From Paracidovorax avenae (lineage in GTDB: Bacteria > Pseudomonadota > Gammaproteobacteria > Burkholderiales > Burkholderiaceae_C), in NCBI RefSeq assembly GCF_040892545.1, contig NZ_CP156079.1:1771501-1835500 (forward strand): DNA of 64,000 nt. The letters are read 5' to 3'. The notes under the pieces were generated by a model. That model saw nothing but the letters and a program-made list of their open reading frames with translations, ran no database searches and was not told the origin of the DNA. Positions within the stretch are counted from its first letter, which is position 1, and each line of letters opens with the position of its first letter. Positions 26,281 through 35,109 of this stretch are shown here, in pieces. A program made the translations under genes and the position numbers.

Positions 26281-26322
26281 TAGCGCCCTTTCCGTCCCTG
26301 CGGATCTCCGGGAATCCGCGCG

Positions 26323-27891
26323 TCAGTTGCCTTCCAGCGGCGTGATCGTGATGCCGCCGTAGCGGATCTCGGAGCGGGTGGGCGCTCCACCGTCCGGGCC
26401 GACCGGGACGATCGTCACCGAGACGGCCGGCGCGTCCGCGAGTACGGATGCCAGGTCTTCGTCGATCAGGAAGGAATAGCGTGCGCCTCCGTGGTGCGCG
26501 TGCCCGGAGGCCGTGCCCCGTGCCTTGGCCACGCGCGAGATGAAGCCCACGAACTGCGGTGTCTCGGTGCTGGTCTCGGCCGTGGCGTTGGGCATGTTGA
26601 CGAACACCTTGGCGCTGACGCTGAGATGCGCAGGGGACGAAACGCCGTCGATGTTCAGCAGGTACAGCCGTGGCGAACTGTTCGCCGCGAGCGCCTGCAG
26701 GGGGCGCCGCAGCGTGGGCGGGATGCGCACCGAGAACGTGGCCGGAGCGGAGCGCAGCACGCGTTCCTGCGGCCCGGCGAGCACCAGCGGTGCGGGGGCG
26801 GGCGCCGATCTGGCGGGTGAGGGCGGCGTGGCCGCTGCCGCCGCCATCGGCCGGCGGCGACCCAGGCGGCCCAGCGGGGGCGCCTTGGCAAGCGAGTCAT
26901 AGGCATAGCCCAGCGCCTCGGAGCGGAGCACGTCCTGCACCTTGATCGAGGTCCAGACGCCGTTCTCGTCGTAGAAGTTCCAGGCATGGTTGAGCCAGGC
27001 GGCGTCGGTGGGATTGGCGTTGCCGGGCGACGTGGCAAGCCAGCTCGGCCACATCCGGTCCACGTTGGCGTGGTGGCAGAAGAAGACCGGATCCCGCGCG
27101 GCTGTGGCCAGCACCCCCATGTCGGAGCCGTAATTGGGCGCCATGCCCTGCGCGGTGCCTGTCCAGACGTGAATCTTGTTATGAGGGATGCGCTCGAGCT
27201 GGCCGGGTCCCGCGTTCGGCTGGCTCGGATCGGTTCCCCCGAACAGCGAGAACGTCGGCGCGCCCAGCACCAGGTACATCGCGCGCGGGCCCACGTATTC
27301 CAGGGGAATCCGCGCACCCGGCTTCACGTGCTCGGGATCGCGCAGCGGGTTGTAGAGTGCGCTCGACGGGTTTGCGTAGATCTGCGGGAAGGTCTGGGTG
27401 TCGGGGCTCTGCGTACTCCAGTCCCAGTAGGGCAGGCGAAGGTCGGGATCGCCCGAGGCCTTGACCAGGGCACGCTCCAGGAAAAACAGGTAGGAGCGGT
27501 GCCACGGCAGGAACCACCAGCTGTCGTGGATCTCCTCCCCCTGCATGCCGTCGGTGCCGCCTCCGCAGGCCCAGCAATGCACGTAGCTCTGCCGCAGCCA
27601 GCCGATGGGGCTGGCAGGGTCCTTCTCCGTCAGGGCCTTCAGGTTCTGCCAGCCCCGGGTAAGGCTGGCGATCTCCGTGTCGGTCAGCGCGAAGGCGCTC
27701 TTGCGCGGCCTGACGGGAATTTGGCCGCCGGCAAACGGCTTCGCCGGGCCCGTGGGCTTGGGCGGTGCGCAATCCTGTGGGTTGTCCGCGGGGATGTCGT
27801 CGGCCCGTGCCGGGCCCGCCGCGAAGAAGCTGGCCGTGAGGCCCGCGAGTTGAAGAAGCGCGTCCCTGCGGGACGTGTCTGGTCGATGCAT
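26323..27891 (-). CDS. Tyrosinase / polyphenol oxidase, Tat-exported
   Basis: 522 residues. Type 3 copper enzyme oxidising phenols to quinones. N-terminal twin-arginine signal (SRRDALLQLAGLTASFF, cut near ARADD). CuA ligands in YVHCWACGG, EIHDSWW and PWHRSYLFFLERAL, with the Cys beside the first His suited to the Cys-His thioether bridge of plant-type enzymes. CuB ligands in NKIHVW and FFCHHANVDRMW. The C-terminal part (from about 350) is the beta-rich domain of plant-like polyphenol oxidases, following a Pro/Ala linker. A GGAGG site precedes the ATG. Probably cotranscribed or separately started 147 bases after kgtP. Confidence 0.9.
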   Translation of the reverse strand: MHRPDTSRRDALLQLAGLTASFFAAGPARADDIPADNPQDCAPPKPTGPAKPFAGGQIPVRPRKSAFALTDTEIASLTRGWQNLKALTEKDPASPIGWLRQSYVHCWACGGGTDGMQGEEIHDSWWFLPWHRSYLFFLERALVKASGDPDLRLPYWDWSTQSPDTQTFPQIYANPSSALYNPLRDPEHVKPGARIPLEYVGPRAMYLVLGAPTFSLFGGTDPSQPNAGPGQLERIPHNKIHVWTGTAQGMAPNYGSDMGVLATAARDPVFFCHHANVDRMWPSWLATSPGNANPTDAAWLNHAWNFYDENGVWTSIKVQDVLRSEALGYAYDSLAKAPPLGRLGRRRPMAAAAATPPSPARSAPAPAPLVLAGPQERVLRSAPATFSVRIPPTLRRPLQALAANSSPRLYLLNIDGVSSPAHLSVSAKVFVNMPNATAETSTETPQFVGFISRVAKARGTASGHAHHGGARYSFLIDEDLASVLADAPAVSVTIVPVGPDGGAPTRSEIRYGGITITPLEGN

Positions 27892-28038
27892 GGTGGATTC
27901 CCTCCGGTGATTGTTGTCGATGGCTCATGGGCCTGCACGGGATCGCGAGGCGTCCCGTGCAGGCCAATGTATCCCGGAGGCCGGAATCCGGCAATGGGGC
28001 GGATGCTCGGGCCTCGCATCCTGCCCGCCACGCACGCG

Positions 28039-29367
28039 TCAATGATCGTGGTGCAGATAGCTCGCCTGCCGCGGCAGCCGCAGGCTCACCAGGAAAGCCA
28101 CGACCATCATCACCGTCACATACCAGAAGAACGCCGACTCGTGCCCCAGCGACTTCAGGCCCAGCGCGACGTACTCCGCCGAACCGCCGAAGATCGCGTT
28201 GGCCACCGCGTAGGCCAGGCCCACGCCCAGCGCGCGCACCTCGGGCGGGAACATCTCCGCCTTCACGATGCCGCTGATCGAGGTGTAGAAGCTCACGATG
28301 GCCAGCGCCACCACGATCAGCGCGAACGCCGCCACCGGGCTGGTCACGTGCTGCAGCGTGGTGAGGAGCGGCACCGTGCCGAGCGCGCCCAGCGCGCCGA
28401 ACAGCAGCATGTTGTTGCGCCGCCCGATGCGGTCCGACAGCGCGCCGAAGAGGGGCTGCATGCACATGTAGAGGAACAGCGCGCCGGTCATCACGTAGCT
28501 GGTCGTCTTGATCGGCAGGCCCACCGTGTTCACGAGGTACTTCTGCATGTAGGTCGTGAAGGTGTAGAAGATCAGCGAGCCGCCGGCCGTGTAGCCCAGC
28601 ACCGTGAAGAAGGCGGCCTTGTGGTGGCGGAAGAGGCCGCCGATGCTGCCGGCGTCGTCCTTCTTCCTGTTCTCGTCGCTCTGCGTCTCGTGCAGCGTGC
28701 GGCGCAGCATCAGCGCGACCACCGCCGAGATGGCGCCGATCACGAACGGGATGCGCCAGCCCCAGGCCTTGAGCTCGGCCTCGGACAGCAGCGTCTCCAG
28801 GATCACGATCACCAGCACCGCCAGCAGCTGCCCGCCGATCAGCGTCACGTATTGGAACGACGAGAAGAAGCCGCGCTGGCCGCGCAGCGCCACCTCGCTC
28901 ATGTAGGTGGCCGTGGTGCCGTACTCGCCGCCCACCGACAGGCCCTGGAACAGCCGGCATACCAGCAGCAGGAAGGGCGCCCAGGCCCCGATGGCCGCGT
29001 AGGTGGGCAGGCAGGCGATCACCAGCGAGCCCGCGCACATCATGGTGACCGAGATCAGCATCGATGTCTTGCGGCCGTAGCGGTCCGCGATGCGGCCGAA
29101 CAGCCAGCCGCCGATGGGCCGCATGAGAAAGCCCGCGGCGAACACGCCCGCCGTGTTCAGCAGCTGGGCCGTGGGGTCCGACTTCGGGAAGAACGCCGGC
29201 GCGAAATACAGCGCCGCGAACGCATACACGTAGAAATCGAACCATTCCACGAGGTTGCCCGACGAGGCCGCCATGATCGAGAAGACCCGGTGGCGCTTCT
29301 CTTCGGCCGTGTAGGCGCGGGGTTCGGGGTGCGGCGCGCCGGCCGCGGAAGGGGTGTGCGTGCTCAT
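28039..29367 (-). CDS. kgtP: 2-oxoglutarate/H+ symporter KgtP-like (MFS)
   Basis: 442 residues, twelve transmembrane helices of the metabolite:H+ symporter family. Long stretches match what I recall of E. coli Kgt[75 protein letters not shown] and the end [18 protein letters not shown]. It should import alpha-ketoglutarate or a close dicarboxylate. The start is the ATG before HTPSAAG; no strong ribosome site is visible. Divergent from the TerB-like gene across about 350 bases. Confidence 0.9.
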   Translation of the reverse strand: MSTHTPSAAGAPHPEPRAYTAEEKRHRVFSIMAASSGNLVEWFDFYVYAFAALYFAPAFFPKSDPTAQLLNTAGVFAAGFLMRPIGGWLFGRIADRYGRKTSMLISVTMMCAGSLVIACLPTYAAIGAWAPFLLLVCRLFQGLSVGGEYGTTATYMSEVALRGQRGFFSSFQYVTLIGGQLLAVLVIVILETLLSEAELKAWGWRIPFVIGAISAVVALMLRRTLHETQSDENRKKDDAGSIGGLFRHHKAAFFTVLGYTAGGSLIFYTFTTYMQKYLVNTVGLPIKTTSYVMTGALFLYMCMQPLFGALSDRIGRRNNMLLFGALGALGTVPLLTTLQHVTSPVAAFALIVVALAIVSFYTSISGIVKAEMFPPEVRALGVGLAYAVANAIFGGSAEYVALGLKSLGHESAFFWYVTVMMVVAFLVSLRLPRQASYLHHDH

Positions 29368-29720
29368 GGAGAAATTGCCTTTCTGGCCGTGCGCGCCGCA
29401 GGGCCGGCACGCAGAGTGTGTGATGTTGTTTCTGGCCGGCAGGTATTGTGCGGGCGCTGCGGAGGGCTTGATGTCAGTCAACCGCCCATGCGTTGCGGCC
29501 CGGCCGCTGCGCACTGTGTTGCTATCGTCCGAGGAGCATGAATCCGCGTGGATGCAAGGGGTTCCGGCCTACGCCGATTCGGCATGGGCTGCCGGCGGAG
29601 GGAACCAACGGCACCGGCTACGCTCTGTCGGGCAGGCAGCCGGTGCTCCGCCACCGCGTGGCGCGGCGGCCTCTGCGCCCACCCACCCCCATCCACCGTC
29701 ACCGACAAGGATCCCTTCGC
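29368..29720. other. Divergent intergenic region, no gene supported
   Basis: About 350 bases between kgtP (leftward) and the TerB-like gene (rightward). It must hold both promoters. A TGTTGCTATCGTCC stretch near 29516 resembles a -10 region for the rightward gene. I see no RNA gene and no convincing small reading frame; short open frames here have no ribosome site. Confidence 0.5.
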
Positions 29721-30746
29721 ATGCAGCCTGAACAGACCCGCGCCGTCATGACCCTGGCCCTGATGGCCGCCTTCGCCGACGACCACAAGGACGAGCGCGA
29801 GCGGGAGCACATCCGCGAGCTGGCCCAATCCCTGGGCGCCGCCAGCGGGGCCGACCTGATGAAGACCTACCAGGACGTGCTGCTCGGCCGGGCGCGCCTG
29901 GAAGACGCCGTCGCCGCACTCGAAACGCCCGCGCAGCGCCTGCTGGCCTTCGAGATGGCGGTGGGCGTGTGCGATGCCGACGGCGTCTGCAATGCCCAGG
30001 AAAAAGCGTTCCTGGAGCGGCTGCGCGCGGCCCTGGCCATCGCCCCGTCCGATGCCGGCGCCGTCACCGAGCAGGCCGACGCCCTGGCCGGCGCTCCCGT
30101 GCGGGCCGCGCCCGTGGAGGGAGAGGACGTGCCCCCGGCCGCATTGGCCGTCGCCGCGGCGCCCGTGGCCGCCAGCGCGGCGGTATCCGCGCAAGATGGT
30201 ACGGGCACTCCCGGCCTGCGTGCGGCCTCGGTGAGCGATGCGGAGATCGACTCCATGGTGCTCAACGCCGCCATCCTGAACGGCGCGCTGGAACTGCTGC
30301 CGCAATCCCTCGCCTCCATGGCCATCATCCCGCTGCAGACGCGGCTGGTCTATCGCATCGGCAAGGTCCATGGCTACGAGCTCGACAAGGGCCACATCAC
30401 CGATTTCCTGGCCACCGTGGGCGTGGGCCTCACCTCGCAGTACGTCGAGCAGTTCGGCCGCAAGCTGGTGGGCGGCCTGCTGGGCAAGGTGATGGGCGGC
30501 CTGGGCCGCGCCGTGGGCAGCGCCGCCACCGGGTCCGCGTTCTCCTTCGCCACCACCTACGCCCTCGGCAAGGTCGCGCAGCGCTACTACGCCGGTGGCC
30601 GCACCCTGGGCGCCGACGCGCTCAAGTCCGCCTTCGCCCGCACGGCCGAAGAGGCCAGGGGCCTGCAGCAGCGCTATGCGCCCCAGATCCAGGAGCGCGC
30701 TCGCGGCCTGGACGTGGGCAAGCTGCTGAAGGAACTGCGGGCCTGA
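29721..30746 (+). CDS. TerB-like / DUF697 domain protein
   Basis: 341 residues. Residues 1-115 form an acidic helical TerB-like domain (MTLALMAAFADDHKDERERE, VGVCDADGVCNAQEKAFLER). A variable Ala/Pro linker follows to about 170. The C-terminal half is a DUF697-like segment (IIPLQTRLVYRIGKVHGYEL, GKVMGGLGRAVGSAATGSAF) with glycine-zipper helices that could insert in a membrane. The ATG at 29721 begins the conserved part. A role in membrane stress or tellurite-type responses is only suggested by the domain names. Confidence 0.8.
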   Translation: MQPEQTRAVMTLALMAAFADDHKDEREREHIRELAQSLGAASGADLMKTYQDVLLGRARLEDAVAALETPAQRLLAFEMAVGVCDADGVCNAQEKAFLERLRAALAIAPSDAGAVTEQADALAGAPVRAAPVEGEDVPPAALAVAAAPVAASAAVSAQDGTGTPGLRAASVSDAEIDSMVLNAAILNGALELLPQSLASMAIIPLQTRLVYRIGKVHGYELDKGHITDFLATVGVGLTSQYVEQFGRKLVGGLLGKVMGGLGRAVGSAATGSAFSFATTYALGKVAQRYYAGGRTLGADALKSAFARTAEEARGLQQRYAPQIQERARGLDVGKLLKELRA

Positions 30747-30768
30747 GGGCGGTAGCCAGCCGGGCGCT

Positions 30769-33741
30769 TCAGTGTGTCCGGCGGCGCCGTGGCACTGCTC
30801 CGAACGCGAAGGCCGCGACCAGCCCGCTCAGCGCCAGCAGGCCCCATTCGGACAACGTGGGAATGGGGGCCGCGTCCGCCGACAGCACGGCAGGGCCGCC
30901 CGGATCGACGATGACGCTGTTCGGGCTCAGATCGTCGTCGCCCACGGCTCCGTCGGCGATCGTCAGCGTGATGCTCTTGCGGTCCTGCGAAAACGCCACC
31001 TGGCTGGAAGGCAACTGGTACCAGTGGTCGGCGGCGCAGGCGGCTCCGGAGCAGTTGTAGCCCTCCGGGCTCTTTCCGTATTTCATGTACACCGCGCCGG
31101 CCGGGATGGCCGAGGTGTAGTTGATGGTCACGCTCGCGGACGAGCCGGGGGTGCCGCTGGTCAGCGTGAAGTTGGCCAGGCCGTAAGGCAGGCTGGTCCG
31201 GGCGGGTGGAGGTGCCGACGGGCTGGAGAAGCCCGCGCTGGCGAGAACCCAGTTGTTGTTGTCACCAGGGGCCGGCGTGGACAAGGCCCCTTGGCTTTGC
31301 CCGGTGGCGGTATTGCTCCAGGGAGCCGTGCAGGAGGCATTGTTTCCACCCTGGGTGCCGGCGCATGTCCAGGCATACTGGTTCGCCCCGGTGGTCACGG
31401 TGGAAGCATTGCCCGCCGTGCACAGGTTGGCGGCTGGCCGGAGGCTGGCGGGGGCGTTGGCTGCGGATCCACAGGCGCCATCGACGGGAGCGGGAACCAC
31501 GAGGCTGGACGGGCTCGAACACACCTCGGCCCCCGTGCCGGTACCGGTCAGGGCCACCGGCACCACGCAGAAGTACAGGTACTTTCCTTCGTCGCTGCTG
31601 CCAAGGGTGTAGTTTTGCGTGCTGGCGGCATTGGTGCCGCCGGTGATGCCGGTGTTCACGCTGTTGCGTACCCAGCGGTAGGTGGATGTGCCCTGCGCGT
31701 CCTGGTCCGCGTCGGTATAGGTGTAGGTGCCGGATAGCTGACGGCCCACTTGCGCCGTGCCTGTGAACGACACGTTGCTGGCGACCGGCGCGGCATTCGC
31801 CAGGACGGTGATCGTGAAAGCCTTGTAGCCGATGTTGCCTGCCACATCCGTCGCAGACAGGTAGACATGGTACGAGCCGGCCGAGAGGGCCGCCGCCCCC
31901 ACCTTCAATGTGCTGCCGCTGATCGTGAACCGGCTATTGTCGGCATCGTTCGTTCCGTTTCCCACAGCCAGTGCAAAACTCACGCTGTAAGAGTCGGAGG
32001 CGCTCAACGTACCGATCGTCGCACTCTGCGTGGCGGCACTGACGAAGATGGTCGTGGGCGACAGCCCCACGCCGGAGGGAGCGGTGGTGTCCACGGTATA
32101 GGAGACGGGCGTCGAGGCCACCGATACATTCCCGGCGGCATCCCGCTGCCTGGCCCTCAGGGTGTGGGTGCCATCGGCCAGCGTGCTGCTGGTGATGCTC
32201 CAGCTGCCGGTGGTCGCGTTGGCAACCGCCGTGCCGAGCAGGGTGATGCCATCGGTGTCGTACAGCGACACCGTGGCACCCGGTTCGGCGCTGCCCGTGA
32301 TGACCGGCGTGGCGACATTGCTGATCCCGTCGCTGGCGGAGGCGCCGCTGTCGCTGCCCGAAGTGACACCCAGCGACGTGGGAGCCGCGGGTGCCGTCGT
32401 GTCGATCTTGACCGTCAGCCCGCTGCTCAGGGGAGATGTCGCGTTCGATCCATCGGTTTGCGTGACTTTGAGCGTATGCGAACCATCCGCCAGCACGCTG
32501 CTCGTGATGCTCCAGTTGCCGCTGGAATTGGCGATCGCCGTGCCCAGCAGCGTGGTTCCATCGGTGTCGTACAGCTTGACCGTGGCATTGGCCTGGGCCG
32601 TTCCGGAGATGGTCGGCGTATTGACGGAGGTGATGCCGTCGCCTGCCTGTCCCGTATCGCTCGCGCTGTCCAACGTCGGGGCGGCAGGTGCGGAGGGCCC
32701 GGGGCGCGTGATGGAAACGATGATCGAGTGGCTCATGCTTGACGCATCGGTTCCATCCGTCCCTTGCAGCGCGTTGGTATCGTTGCCCGCCGTCGGATCG
32801 GTGTAGACGAAATCGATGATGTCTCCCGGAAGCAGGGAGGCGTTAATCGAAATCTTCACGGAATCCGCGCTGTCGCCTGCGGCGACGCCCGTCACGGAGA
32901 CATCGGTTCCATTCACCTGGACATTGAATGCACTGGCAAGCGGCAAATGCGTGGTATCCAGCGCCACGCTCATGACCACGGTGAAGAATTGCTCGCCGAT
33001 GTAGCCCGTGGCGCTCGAATACGAGGGTTGCGGCAGCGTGTGGGAATACCGGGCCAGCTTGTCCAGGTCGAAGGCCGGGGCCGTGGAGAGCGCCGCCGTG
33101 GAAACTTCCAGCGTCCAGTCACCGCCCAGTGCCGCGCTGCCCGTGGTGTTCGTGGAGGCAGCCACGACTGCACCGGTGGCGCGTGCCAGGGCCTCCAGGT
33201 AATCGTGTCCGATCGCGCCTTCGCCGACACTGCAGCCGTACAGCAGGATCCCACCCCCCGGCGCGAGGGCATCGCCGATCTGCGCAAGCTCTTTCCGGTA
33301 TGCGTGCAGATGGCCGGCGTCCAGCTTCGAGCTTCCGAACGAAACCACGCCGCGGTCGCCATGCGAGACGATGGAAATGGACGAAAGCCCGTGGAGCCCG
33401 CGTGCGACCGCCGCCATCTGTGCGACGGCATCTTCGCCGGGCCTGAGCGTGACCACGATGGCGTCGTCGGCAGCGGCATCGGCAATCTGCTGGAAATCCG
33501 GCAAACCGCCATCGATGAAAACCAGCCGGCTGGCCTTCCCATGCGCGCCGGCCGGTTGCCCCTGCGGCAGGCCTACGCCTTGCACCCGTGCCACCGGCCC
33601 TGCCGCGTTTTCTGGAAGATTCGCCATGCCACCGGCGTACGCGCTCACGTGCATTCCCATCGATAACGCGAAGACTGTCGCCAGTGCGCGTGGCCTCTGG
33701 AGGCTGGCATTGCGCGAGGGAAGTGTCAGACTGCTTGGCAT
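30769..33741 (-). CDS. DUF4347 / Ig-like repeat / IPTL-CTERM surface protein
   Basis: 990 residues. A signal-like N-terminus precedes a DUF4347 domain (about 70-220) with His127 in IVSHGD and Cys170 in LLYGCSVG, a pair resembling the dyad of caspase-like folds. Two closely similar Ig-like repeats follow (each with LYDTDG and SITSS..LADG.HTL), then further beta domains. The C-terminus carries PIPTLSEWGLLALSGL, a hydrophobic helix and RRRRTH: the IPTL-CTERM sorting tag handled by an exosortase. Likely an outer-surface or biofilm-matrix protein. No exosortase gene is in the window. Confidence 0.88.
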   Translation of the reverse strand: MPSSLTLPSRNASLQRPRALATVFALSMGMHVSAYAGGMANLPENAAGPVARVQGVGLPQGQPAGAHGKASRLVFIDGGLPDFQQIADAAADDAIVVTLRPGEDAVAQMAAVARGLHGLSSISIVSHGDRGVVSFGSSKLDAGHLHAYRKELAQIGDALAPGGGILLYGCSVGEGAIGHDYLEALARATGAVVAASTNTTGSAALGGDWTLEVSTAALSTAPAFDLDKLARYSHTLPQPSYSSATGYIGEQFFTVVMSVALDTTHLPLASAFNVQVNGTDVSVTGVAAGDSADSVKISINASLLPGDIIDFVYTDPTAGNDTNALQGTDGTDASSMSHSIIVSITRPGPSAPAAPTLDSASDTGQAGDGITSVNTPTISGTAQANATVKLYDTDGTTLLGTAIANSSGNWSITSSVLADGSHTLKVTQTDGSNATSPLSSGLTVKIDTTAPAAPTSLGVTSGSDSGASASDGISNVATPVITGSAEPGATVSLYDTDGITLLGTAVANATTGSWSITSSTLADGTHTLRARQRDAAGNVSVASTPVSYTVDTTAPSGVGLSPTTIFVSAATQSATIGTLSASDSYSVSFALAVGNGTNDADNSRFTISGSTLKVGAAALSAGSYHVYLSATDVAGNIGYKAFTITVLANAAPVASNVSFTGTAQVGRQLSGTYTYTDADQDAQGTSTYRWVRNSVNTGITGGTNAASTQNYTLGSSDEGKYLYFCVVPVALTGTGTGAEVCSSPSSLVVPAPVDGACGSAANAPASLRPAANLCTAGNASTVTTGANQYAWTCAGTQGGNNASCTAPWSNTATGQSQGALSTPAPGDNNNWVLASAGFSSPSAPPPARTSLPYGLANFTLTSGTPGSSASVTINYTSAIPAGAVYMKYGKSPEGYNCSGAACAADHWYQLPSSQVAFSQDRKSITLTIADGAVGDDDLSPNSVIVDPGGPAVLSADAAPIPTLSEWGLLALSGLVAAFAFGAVPRRRRTH

Positions 33742-33912
33742 GGGGATTCCCAGAAGAAAAAAGCTATCGATATTTATGTAATCTTTGTATCCAGTTTGAC
33801 TCGGCCGGGATGGTGTTTGTATTCCATTGAGTGGAAAGAAAATAAAAACTTGATGTTCTCAATTGGGAGCCGTCCGAGGGCATGGCATCAGCCCAATTCT
33901 GGCGAAGCGCGT
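33742..33912. promoter_or_regulatory. AT-rich gap between the surface-protein gene and the CRISPR array
   Basis: 171 bases, much richer in A+T than its surroundings (for example TATCGATATTTATGTAATC and AAAGAAAATAAAAACTTGA). It should contain the leftward promoter of the surface-protein gene, and it is also the trailer side of the array. AT-rich islands of this kind are typical targets of H-NS/MvaT-type silencers. No gene seen. Confidence 0.5.
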
Positions 33913-34887
33913 GTTTCAACCCACGCGCCCACGCGGGGCGCGACGTGCTCATCGGCGCGACGGGCCAGTGGCTGTTCCGGTTTCAACCCACGCACCCGCG
34001 CAGGGCGCGACCCGCAGCCGCCTCAGGTTTTGCAGTGTGGTGCTCATGTTTCAACCCACGCGCCCGCGCAGGGCGCGACCATCCCGGTGATGCAGCCGTG
34101 CTCCGTGGACGGTGTTTCAACCCACGCGCCCGCGCAGGGCGCGACGGTGTCATTGCCGGCAAAACTTGGAGTTACGTTCCCGGTTTCAATCCACGCGCCC
34201 GCGCAGGGCGCGACGCGCCCTAGACTCCCTAATCCACATAGCACGCACATGTTTCAATCCACGCGCCCGCGCAGGGCGCGACTGGTATCGACCGGCCGCG
34301 CTGCTGGAGGTGTTGCGGTTTCAATCCACGCGCCCGCGCAGGGCGCGACCCGCGGCGGCATCGCCGGGCACCTCCGACCATGGGGCGTTTCAATCCACGC
34401 GCCCGCGCAGGGCGCGACTGTTGGTCGTGTCGCTGACGTGGCTGGCGTAGGTGCCGTTTCAATCCACGCGCCCGCGCAGGGCGCGACACCTTCCGGTACT
34501 ATGACCCGGACCTCGGGGCTTGTTTCAATCCACGCGCCCGCGCAGGGCGCGACGCAACCGTGATTGGTCGCGCATGGGCTTTGCCGCGTTTCAATCCACG
34601 CGCCCGCGCAGGGCGCGACGTGGCGAGCGCCTGCCAGGAACCGAGCTGCAGGTGTTTCAATCCACGCGCCCGCGCAGGGCGCGACCCAATGCTTTCCAAT
34701 AGGACCAATCTCCGGCCGGCGTTTCAATCCACGCGCCCGCGCAGGGCGCGACGATAGCAAGCCCGACGATGGCCCAGACGTACGCCATGTTTCAATCCAC
34801 GCGCCCGCGCAGGGCGCGACTTGCGCATCGGGGACAACGCGGGCCGCCCCGGCGCGTTTCAATCCACGCGCCCGCGCAGGGCGCGAC
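33913..34887 (-). CRISPR. CRISPR array, type I-C style repeat, 15 repeats / 14 spacers
   Basis: Fifteen 32-base repeats start at 33913, 33980, 34048, 34114, 34183, 34251, 34318, 34387, 34456, 34522, 34588, 34654, 34721, 34789 and 34856. Spacers are 34-37 bases. On the plus strand the repeat begins GTTTCAATCC and ends GGGCGCGAC; on the minus strand it folds as a CGCGCCC/GGGCGCG stem followed by TGGATTGAAAC, the type I-C pattern. Repeats 5-15 are identical. Repeats 1-4 carry C for T at base 8, and repeats 1 and 2 have further changes, so the left end is the old trailer and transcription runs leftward. No cas gene is in the window. Confidence 0.97.
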
Positions 34888-35109
34888 GGCACCTTTATAA
34901 ACCCGCGCCACCCCATCCATTTTCCCCGCACATCCGCGAACCTGCCCCCATCGACCCGCAACATGCGCGCTCCGTCCGGCACTGAGGAAAAACGCCCTTT
35001 CCCCTCAATCACTTGCACCTGCGCGAACCCCGGGAGTACAAGCCGGTCACTCGCGGTTCGCAACGCCCGGCAAAAAGAAGGAAGGACAGAGAGGAAGCAG
35101 GGCCCGGCC
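34888..35109 (-). promoter_or_regulatory. Putative CRISPR leader
   Basis: 222 noncoding bases between the conserved end of the array and the end of nth. Read on the minus strand it holds TTTATAAA (34894-34901) six bases from the first repeat, and A/T-richer patches further up. Position at the uniform end of the array is the main evidence. Cas genes, expected near many leaders, are absent; nth follows instead. Confidence 0.6.

Noticed and set aside
33796..34887. Several open frames spanning the CRISPR array, translating to repeated HAPAQGAT-like or RARAGRD-like units
   Set aside because: These are translations of the 32-base repeats and spacers, not proteins; the reading passes through every repeat in different frames.
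34888..35109. Small cas-like gene between array and nth
   Set aside because: No open frame with a ribosome site or Cas motif; sequence behaves as leader.
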